Assembly: GCA_038210985.1 (NCBI GenBank)
Contig: JBBQWB010000049.1
Span: forward strand, 1-20,749
DNA from: JAQUGA01 sp038210985
GTDB taxonomy: Bacteria > Bacteroidota > Bacteroidia > Bacteroidales > WCHB1-69
Direction: 5' to 3'
Length of the DNA: 20,749 nt
Shown here: positions 14,889-20,749 of the stretch, one piece after another
Layout: the number at the start of each line of letters is the position of its first letter
How positions within the stretch are numbered: the stretch's first letter is position 1
Program-made: the position numbers and the translations under genes
The notes under the pieces: generated by a model
The model's input: the letters and a program-made list of their open reading frames with translations, nothing else
Database searches by the model: none
What the model was told of the DNA's origin: nothing

Positions 14889-16168
14889 AGATACTAATGT
14901 TTGGGTGGGAATTTCCACCACATATTGCAGGAGGCTTGGGAACAGCTTGTTTTGGCTTAACAAAAGGGATGCGAAAACAAGGTATGGAAGTAATTTTTGT
15001 GGTTCCAAAAGCCTATGGCGACGAAAATCAGGATGCTGTTCGTATTGTTAACGCATCGGATGTAGAGATAAATTTCCGAATGAACGGCATGGAAGAGTTG
15101 ATACATCAAATTACTTACGTAGAAGTTAACTCAAATCTTATTCCTTACGTTGGCGAAGAAGAATATTATAATTTGATTAACGAAGATAAAATTGAAAAAT
15201 CGGAATTTGAAATTACACACAGCAAGCGCAAGTACGAATTTAGCGGAAAATACGGCAGTAATTTAATGCTCGAAATTGAACGCTATGCGATGGTGGCTGC
15301 ACAAATTGCTCAAAATTTCGATTTCGACATAATTCATGCCCACGATTGGCTTACTTACAAGGCTGGAATGGCAGCAAAACTAGTAAGTGGAAAACCATTG
15401 GTTGTGCACATGCACGCAACCGAATTCGACCGCTCGGGACAAAACATAAACTCGGTGGTTTATAACATCGAACGAGAAGGAATGATGGCTGCAGACAGAG
15501 TGGTTGCTGTGAGCAATTATACTCGACAAATTGTCATCGAAAAACATCATATTCCTGCCGAAAAAGTTGTAACTGTTCATAATGCAGTGGAACCTAACGA
15601 AAACAAATCAAGTGTGGAGTACCACAAAGTACTGAACGACAAAGTGGTTACTTTTTTAGGAAGAGTAACTTTTCAAAAAGGTCCCGAATATTTTGTGGAA
15701 GCAGCATACAAAATTTTAAAACGCGACCCAAATGTCCGTTTTGTATTGGCTGGCGACGGCGATATGATGCCAAAAGTTATTCGTCGTGTTGCTAAACTTC
15801 GCATTGGCGACCGTTTCCATTTTACTGGATTTTTACGTGGTGCCGAAGTGGATAAAATGTTTGCTTTAAGCGACGTTTACGTAATGCCATCGGTTAGCGA
15901 GCCTTTCGGAATTTCGCCCTTGGAAGCAATGCGATCAAATGTACCCGTAGTTATTTCAAAACAATCGGGTGTATCCGAAGTTTTAAAACATGCATTAAAA
16001 GTCGATTTTTGGGATGTTGACGCCATGGCTAATTCCATTTACGGACTATTGCACTACCCTGCCCTATCTAAAATGTCCATAAAACTTGGAAAAGAAGAAG
16101 TGGACAGCTTATTATGGGAAAATGCAGCTTACAAATTAAAAATGATTTATCAAGAACTTTTAAAATAA
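14885..16168 (+). CDS. GT4-type glycosyltransferase, probable glycogen synthase
   Basis: The 427-residue cytoplasmic protein has a GT-B fold. The N-terminal WEFPPHIAGGLGTACFGLTK corresponds to the glycogen-synthase KxGGL loop that binds the nucleotide sugar. IIHAHDWLTYKAGMAAKL and LVVHMHATEFDRSG are conserved N-domain segments. In the C-terminal domain FLGRVTFQKGPEYFVEAA, VLAGDGDMM and SEPFGISPLEAMRSNVPVV carry the E-x7-E motif (Glu339 and Glu347). It is shorter than GT5 GlgA enzymes (~480 residues) and groups better with GT4 relatives that occur beside debranching enzymes and GH57 amylases in Bacteroidales. The donor (UDP- or ADP-glucose) cannot be told. It begins within the stop codon of the debranching gene, and the GH57 gene follows 4 bp after its TAA. 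Confidence 0.88.
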   Translation: MKILMFGWEFPPHIAGGLGTACFGLTKGMRKQGMEVIFVVPKAYGDENQDAVRIVNASDVEINFRMNGMEELIHQITYVEVNSNLIPYVGEEEYYNLINEDKIEKSEFEITHSKRKYEFSGKYGSNLMLEIERYAMVAAQIAQNFDFDIIHAHDWLTYKAGMAAKLVSGKPLVVHMHATEFDRSGQNINSVVYNIEREGMMAADRVVAVSNYTRQIVIEKHHIPAEKVVTVHNAVEPNENKSSVEYHKVLNDKVVTFLGRVTFQKGPEYFVEAAYKILKRDPNVRFVLAGDGDMMPKVIRRVAKLRIGDRFHFTGFLRGAEVDKMFALSDVYVMPSVSEPFGISPLEAMRSNVPVVISKQSGVSEVLKHALKVDFWDVDAMANSIYGLLHYPALSKMSIKLGKEEVDSLLWENAAYKLKMIYQELLK

Positions 16169-16172
16169 TATC

Positions 16173-17381
16173 ATGAAAACATTGTGTTTTTATTTTCAGG
16201 TACATCAACCAAATCGTCTACGTTCATATCGTTTTTTCGACATGGGTATCGACCATCACTATTATGATGATTACCAAAATCAATATCTTGTTCGTCGTAT
16301 TGCCGAACGCAGTTACATTCCAATGAATAAATTATTATTGAATTTGATTGAGAAATTTGGGGCAAAATTTAAAGTCGCATTTTCAATCTCAGGAATTGTA
16401 ATTGAACAGTTTGAAAAATATGCTCCCGAAGTGATAACTAGTTTTCAGGAATTAGCAAAAACAGGTTCGGTAGAATTTATTGCCGAAACATACGGGCATA
16501 GCTTGTCGTCTCTTTCCGATTCTAAGGAATTTGAGAATCAGGTTAAGCGGCATGTTAAAAAAATAGAAGAATTATTTGGACAAACACCTACTGTTTTCCG
16601 AAATACCGAACTAATTTACAACGATGATATTGCCGAAATGGTAGCAGATTTAGGTTTTAAAACCATGCTTACCGAAGGTGCAAAACACGTACTTGGATGG
16701 AGAAGTCCCAATTTTGTGTATAAAAGTTCAGGATCTAATCCAATGAATATTTTGCTTCGCAACTACAATTTGAGTGATGATATTTCCTTCCGTTTCTCCG
16801 ATCAATCGTTTGCTGAGTGGCCTGTTACTGCTGAAAAATTTGCATCGTGGCTTAATGCCGTTCCCGAAGAACAACAAACCGTAAACCTTTTTATGGATTA
16901 TGAAACATTTGGCGAACATCAATTGGCTGAAACTGGCATCTTCGATTTTTTTGCAACTATGCCACAACAAGTTTTAAAGAATACAAAATTTAAGTTTGCA
17001 ACCCCTTCGGAAGTGAGTAAACAATTTAAACCCGTTTCGGCAATTCACGTTCCATGGCCTATGTCGTGGGCTGACGAAGAACGCGATATTACCGCATGGC
17101 GTGGCAACGAATTACAGGACGACGCATCCGAACGTTTATATTCGCTTAGTGATGACATTAAAACCATTACCGACCCTCAGATTTTAAAAGATTGGTTGTA
17201 CTTGCAAACCAGCGACCATTTTTACTATATGTGTACCAAATGGTTTTCGGACGGCGATGTACATAAATATTTTAATCCTTATGGCTCACCATACGATGCC
17301 TACATAAATTACATGAATGTTTTGTCGGATTTTAGTATCCGTGTGAAAAATCTTAGTAGTTTAACCCAAATTCCAAAATAA
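16173..17381 (+). CDS. GH57 family alpha-amylase / glucanotransferase-like enzyme
   Basis: A 402-residue cytoplasmic protein without a signal peptide, with the GH57 conserved regions in order: CFYFQVHQPNRLR (HQP, region 1), AETYGHSLSS (region 2), VFRNTELIYNDD (region 3, nucleophile Glu146), NLFMDYETFGEH (region 4, acid Asp242), and a closing HVPWPMSWADEERD segment. GH57 members are retaining alpha-amylases, 4-alpha-glucanotransferases or branching enzymes. The ~400-residue form beside GT4 and debranching genes is usually annotated as alpha-amylase; a branching or transferring role would suit an operon that lacks GlgB. It is the last gene of the trio; no convincing terminator is seen before the repeat region. 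Confidence 0.9.
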   Translation: MKTLCFYFQVHQPNRLRSYRFFDMGIDHHYYDDYQNQYLVRRIAERSYIPMNKLLLNLIEKFGAKFKVAFSISGIVIEQFEKYAPEVITSFQELAKTGSVEFIAETYGHSLSSLSDSKEFENQVKRHVKKIEELFGQTPTVFRNTELIYNDDIAEMVADLGFKTMLTEGAKHVLGWRSPNFVYKSSGSNPMNILLRNYNLSDDISFRFSDQSFAEWPVTAEKFASWLNAVPEEQQTVNLFMDYETFGEHQLAETGIFDFFATMPQQVLKNTKFKFATPSEVSKQFKPVSAIHVPWPMSWADEERDITAWRGNELQDDASERLYSLSDDIKTITDPQILKDWLYLQTSDHFYYMCTKWFSDGDVHKYFNPYGSPYDAYINYMNVLSDFSIRVKNLSSLTQIPK

Positions 17382-17441
17382 AAATTGCGGATTGTGGTTG
17401 ATTCTATAACCTTTTCTGTTTAATTTTTGATAGAACTATAG

Positions 17442-17517
17442 TCGGTTTGCTTGGATTTGCAATCCGAGCTTAATTGGAATCAGAACATTTTGTTTGTTCG
17501 GATTGCAAATCCGAAAT
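17442..17517. repeat. Double-hairpin dispersed repeat, copy A
   Basis: Starting TCGGTTTGCTTGGATTTGC, it contains the palindromic core GGATT-TGC-AATCC, a spacer AGCTTAATTGGAATCA, and the inverted core TTCGGATT-GCA-AATCCGAA. The two cores are inverted relative to each other, so the whole unit can fold as two small hairpins or one long one. It is nearly identical to 17709-17780 apart from spacer length and one change in the first core. Confidence 0.8.
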
Positions 17518-17555
17518 AGCTCCCAAGATTCTGTCGGTCATAGTAAGTGCTGTCT

Positions 17556-17578
17556 TCCTTCGACTTCGCCGTGGCGAA
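17556..17578. repeat. Dispersed REP-like repeat, copy 2
   Basis: Identical over 23 bp to 8963-8985, including the TCGCC-GT-GGCGA hairpin. It lies between the two double-hairpin repeats. Confidence 0.7.
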
Positions 17579-17708
17579 TCAGGAAAACTGCTCGGATATG
17601 TTTGAGTGCTTTTGACAAGCTACCAATGGCAGAATTTATTGTTTTTTTGATTTATAGATATTTATTGTAAAATTTATTCGACAAGGTGAAATGAATTTAT
17701 TTAGATAC

Positions 17709-17780
17709 TCGGTTTGCTCGGATTTGCAATCCGAGCTTAATTGGAATCATTTTTTTTAGTTCGGATTGCAAATCCGAAAT
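17709..17780. repeat. Double-hairpin dispersed repeat, copy B
   Basis: TCGGTTTGCTCGGATTTGC, then AATCCGAGCTTAATTGGAAT, a T-rich spacer, and TCGGATT-GCA-AATCCGA. Here the first core is perfect (CTCGGATT-TGC-AATCCGAG), whereas copy A carries a mismatch. Confidence 0.8.
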
Positions 17781-18026
17781 AAAAAACTGATTAAGTAGTG
17801 TCTGCAAGAAAAGCATTTATAATGCTGAATGTTAGTTATTTACATGTTATTTTTCGAGTTGAATCTATTTGTAAAAAAATTTTGTTTCTGCTTATATGAA
17901 TGATTAAATTAGTTATTTTGGAAATATTGAACGACTATTTGCCATCATTTATGCAAAATGAGCAAATTTATTTAAATTTTTTCGAGGTGTAAAATTGTAG
18001 TGCTTAGTAAAAAACGTCAAAAACGA

Positions 18027-18058
18027 GGCGTCCTGAAGCTTCTTAAAATCAGGAGGCC
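18027..18058 (-). terminator. Probable terminator of the copper ATPase gene
   Basis: GGCGTCCTGA (18027-18036) and TCAGGAGGCC (18049-18058) pair over 10 positions with one mismatch around a 12-nt loop. In the minus direction the hairpin is followed by TCGTTTTTGACGTTTTTT. It lies about 115 nt after the copA stop. Confidence 0.5.
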
Positions 18059-18174
18059 AGAGTTAGTTTTTGTAATTGTTTTTGAAAAAAAACAAACAAA
18101 ATCTTTCTCGGGATGACAGATTTTGAGAACGAAGACAACGAAGTGTTTGGCGTTTTCTTACAAGCACTAAGTAG

Positions 18175-20706
18175 TCATTTCAAATTTATTCTCTTTAATC
18201 TCAAAGAATTAGCAATCACTGAAACAGAGCTAAAGCTCATTGCAGCGGCTGCAATTATGGGTGAAAGTAAAATTCCAAAAACAGGGAATAAAACACCTGC
18301 AGCAATTGGCACACCCAAAGTATTATAGAGAAATGAAAAGAATAAGTTTTGTTTTATATTTTTCATCACCTCGTGACTTAAGTTTTTGGCTTTCACTATT
18401 CCAAATAAATCTCCTTTAACCAAGGTGATTTGAGAATTTTCAATGGCAACATCCGTTCCAGTTCCCATAGCGATTCCAACATTAGCTTGAGCCAAAGCTG
18501 GAGAATCGTTTATTCCATCGCCTGCCATCGCAACTATTTTACCTTTTGCTTGCAATTCTTTAATCTTATTAAACTTATCCTCGGGCAAACATTCCGCTTG
18601 ATAATCGCTTAGGTTTAACTTATCTGCAACTGCTTTGGCGGTATTTCTATTATCACCAGTCATCATAATAACCTCAACGCCTTTACTTATTAATTCTGTA
18701 ATAGCTTGTTTGCTAGATTCTTTTATGGCATCGGAAATGGCAACATAACCAACGGCTTTTTTATTTATTGAAATATAAGAAACCGTTTTACCTAATTTTT
18801 GTTCTGAAATAATTTTAGCGTTTAAATCATCCAGAATCCCAGTTCCTATCTCCTCCATTAGTTTCATATTGCCTAAAGCCACTTTTTCATTAATAAAAGT
18901 TCCAGTAACTCCTTTGCCTGCAAGGGCTTCAAAATCTTTTACATCAAGTAATTTAACACCTTTAATTTTGCCATATTGCACAACAGCTTCTGCCAAAGGA
19001 TGTTCGCTATACTGATTTAAGGACGCTATTTTTTGCAATAAATCGTTTTCGTTATTTCCATCTATTGCATATACTTTTTCCACAGATGGTTTTCCTTCTG
19101 TTATGGTTCCAGTTTTATCAATTATCAAAACATTTACCTTATTCATCGTTTCCAAAGCTTCCGCATTTTTAATTAAAACGCCCGATTGAGCTCCTTTGCC
19201 AACGCCCACCATTACCGACATTGGAGTGGCTAATCCCAAAGCACAAGGACAAGCAATAATCAATACGGCAATTGCATTTACAAAAGCATAAACATAGGCA
19301 GGATCGGGTCCAAAAATAGCCCAAATAATAAACGTAATAATAGAAATTGAAACCACTATTGGAACAAAATATTTAGCAACGGTATCTACCAGTTTTTGAA
19401 TGGGAGCTCGAGATCGACTGGCATCGCTTACCATTTGAATAATTTGAGAAAGCAAAGTATCAGCTCCTACCCTTTCGGCAATCATAACAAAGGATTTATT
19501 TCCATTAATGGTTCCTGCAATCACTTTATCTCCTTCTTTTTTATCCACAGGAATTGGTTCTCCAGAAATCATCGATTCATCCACAGTGCTATTTCCTTCC
19601 ACAATTTTTCCATCTACTGGAATCTTATCTCCGGGTTTCACTCTTAATAAATTCTCTAACATAATATCGTGAATGGAAACAACTTTATCGACTCCGTTTT
19701 CAACCAGAACAGCTTCTGAAGGTGCCATTTTTAAAAGCTCTTTAATAGCCCCACTAGTTTGGCGATGTGCTCTGGCTTCGAGCAATTGTCCTAATAAAAC
19801 CAAAGTCAAAATAACAGCAGCACTCTCAAAATAAAGCGACACCGTTCCCGAATTGGTTTTAAATTCTTTGGGAAAGAAATTAGGAAAAAGCAAGCCCATT
19901 ACGCTAAATAAAAAAGCTACTCCTGTTCCTATTCCAACCAACGTAAACATATTCAAATTCCATGTTACAATAGACTTCCACGCTCGAACAAAGAAAATCC
20001 AACAGGCATAAAACACAACTGGCAAGGTTAATACAAACTGCACCCAATTCCAGCTTTGGTGATCCATGATTTTTGCCAAAGGATTATTTGGAATCATATC
20101 GCTCATAGAGATTATAAATACAGGAACCGTAAAAAGTACTGATATTTTCATTTTCGCTACCAGCTCTTTGTAGGCTTTTTGCTCGCCACTTTCGGAAGGT
20201 TTTAATGGAACCAAATCCATTCCACATTCGGGACAAGAACCAGGTTTATCTGCAACAACATTGGGATGCATAGAGCAAGTATATTGTTGTTTTTGAATGG
20301 CTTGAGGCTCTTCCACCAATGGCATTCCACAAACCGAACAATCTCCTGGCTTATCATGTGTTTTTTCGCCTTCACAATGCATAGGACAATAATAAACTCC
20401 ATTTCCTTTTGGTTTTATTACTTCGGGATGCACTTGTTGCTTTTCATGATGACCGCCGCCAACAGGCAAATCTATTGTATAATGTAATCCCGCTTTTAAA
20501 AATGATTCTTGTAACTTTTTTAAAGGTATAGGACTAGTCATTTCAATAATAACTTCGGCTTTGGCAAGATTAACGGTAACTTTTTCAACTTCTGCCAAAC
20601 TACTTAGTGTTTGTTCTACTCTGGCTTGACAACCCGAGCATGACATTCCGATACGATATATGTGTGTTTCATAATAATTCTGTTTATAATTTTTGCAAGA
20701 AAGCAT
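18175..20706 (-). CDS. copA: Copper-translocating P-type ATPase (PIB-1 type)
   Basis: An 843-residue inner-membrane ATPase exporting Cu(I) from the cytoplasm. Domains in order: HMA domain (about 13-80) with GMSCSGC (Cys23/Cys26); a His-rich linker; two short heavy-metal-binding modules, YYCPMH to VCGMPL (106-130) and YTCSMH to ECGMDL (142-165); membrane helices from about 185; SGEP (381-384) in the actuator domain; CPC (486-488) in the ion-binding helix; DKTGT with the phosphorylated Asp530; the nucleotide-domain SEHPLAEA (His569-Pro570); MTGDN (682-686) and GDGIND (729-734). YN (794-795) and MSFSS (823-827) in the last helices complete the Cu(I) signature. The start at 20706 is the only suitable ATG, but the leader MLSCKNYKQNYYETH before the HMA domain is unusual and the ATG lies in a hairpin loop. 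The stop is TGA. Confidence 0.95.
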   Translation of the reverse strand: MLSCKNYKQNYYETHIYRIGMSCSGCQARVEQTLSSLAEVEKVTVNLAKAEVIIEMTSPIPLKKLQESFLKAGLHYTIDLPVGGGHHEKQQVHPEVIKPKGNGVYYCPMHCEGEKTHDKPGDCSVCGMPLVEEPQAIQKQQYTCSMHPNVVADKPGSCPECGMDLVPLKPSESGEQKAYKELVAKMKISVLFTVPVFIISMSDMIPNNPLAKIMDHQSWNWVQFVLTLPVVFYACWIFFVRAWKSIVTWNLNMFTLVGIGTGVAFLFSVMGLLFPNFFPKEFKTNSGTVSLYFESAAVILTLVLLGQLLEARAHRQTSGAIKELLKMAPSEAVLVENGVDKVVSIHDIMLENLLRVKPGDKIPVDGKIVEGNSTVDESMISGEPIPVDKKEGDKVIAGTINGNKSFVMIAERVGADTLLSQIIQMVSDASRSRAPIQKLVDTVAKYFVPIVVSISIITFIIWAIFGPDPAYVYAFVNAIAVLIIACPCALGLATPMSVMVGVGKGAQSGVLIKNAEALETMNKVNVLIIDKTGTITEGKPSVEKVYAIDGNNENDLLQKIASLNQYSEHPLAEAVVQYGKIKGVKLLDVKDFEALAGKGVTGTFINEKVALGNMKLMEEIGTGILDDLNAKIISEQKLGKTVSYISINKKAVGYVAISDAIKESSKQAITELISKGVEVIMMTGDNRNTAKAVADKLNLSDYQAECLPEDKFNKIKELQAKGKIVAMAGDGINDSPALAQANVGIAMGTGTDVAIENSQITLVKGDLFGIVKAKNLSHEVMKNIKQNLFFSFLYNTLGVPIAAGVLFPVFGILLSPIIAAAAMSFSSVSVIANSLRLKRINLK

Positions 20707-20720
20707 TGATTTTCTTGCAA
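20693..20720 (-). promoter_or_regulatory. Perfect inverted repeat around the copA start codon
   Basis: TTGCAAGAAA (20693-20702) and TTTCTTGCAA (20711-20720) are exact complements over 10 bp around an 8-nt loop. In the mRNA the loop is AUCAAUGC, which contains the copA AUG. It could be an operator for a dimeric regulator, or an mRNA hairpin that affects initiation. Confidence 0.5.
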
Positions 20721-20749
20721 TGAATAGATATTATATAGTAACGTTTGGT

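Larger units (their letters stand above)
17382..18174. other. Repeat-rich intergenic region
   Basis: About 790 bp between the convergent GH57 and copper ATPase genes, without a gene I can support. It holds two copies of a ~75-bp double-hairpin repeat (17442-17517, 17709-17780), a second dispersed repeat (17556-17578), a small hairpin AGCATT-TAT-AATGCT near 17814-17828, and an inverted-repeat segment at 17998-18169 with a probable terminator. Confidence 0.65.

Noticed and set aside
18113..18328. 71-residue plus-strand frame at the copA 3' end
   Set aside because: Most of it is antisense to the conserved last helices of the copper ATPase.

Overview
The window looks like a chromosomal segment of a low-GC Bacteroidota bacterium, probably Bacteroidales or a close relative. 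Evidence: a secreted hydrolase ends in a type IX secretion (T9SS) sorting domain; Bacteroidota-type promoters (TTTG, then TAnnTTTG) stand before several genes; purine-rich Shine-Dalgarno sites are essentially absent; and there are many small lipoproteins plus a debranching enzyme / GT4 / GH57 gene trio that I know from Bacteroidales. I see no rRNA, tRNA, CRISPR array or intact transposase.

Layout. 1-5664 (minus strand): the 5' part of a DUF4140/DUF4139 secreted protein, an intergenic patch of short tandem repeats, a TIGR01212 (YhcC-like) radical SAM protein, a T9SS-secreted alpha/beta hydrolase, and lysyl-tRNA synthetase. 5884-8890 (plus strand): a tightly spaced run of four lipoprotein genes and one four-helix membrane protein gene behind one good promoter. 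Three of these five are interrupted, one by a frameshift and two by in-frame TAG codons. 8891-9109: a convergent junction with a very strong perfect hairpin. 9110-9688 (minus): another lipoprotein.

10082-17381 (plus strand): a histidine-phosphatase-superfamily protein with an unrecognised ~220-residue N-terminal half, a membrane-anchored GGDEF-type protein with an altered signature, a MITE-like element with target-site duplication, then a glycogen/alpha-glucan trio (debranching enzyme, GT4 glycogen-synthase-like transferase, GH57 amylase-like enzyme). The trio is packed with a 4-bp overlap and a 4-bp gap and should build and remodel storage alpha-glucan in the cytoplasm. 17382-18174: repeat-rich intergenic DNA. 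18175-20706 (minus): a PIB-1 copper-exporting P-type ATPase whose start codon lies in the loop of a perfect 10-bp inverted repeat.

The most notable signals are the MITE at 12534-12779 with a perfect 9-bp duplication, the interrupted lipoprotein operon, at least four hairpin or tandem repeat families (one of which has become the C-terminus and stop codon of the radical SAM gene), the start-codon hairpin of the copper ATPase, and the phosphatase fusion. I did not find a convincing new defence or multi-gene system; the best candidate for an undescribed module is the lipoprotein/membrane operon at 5884-8890.
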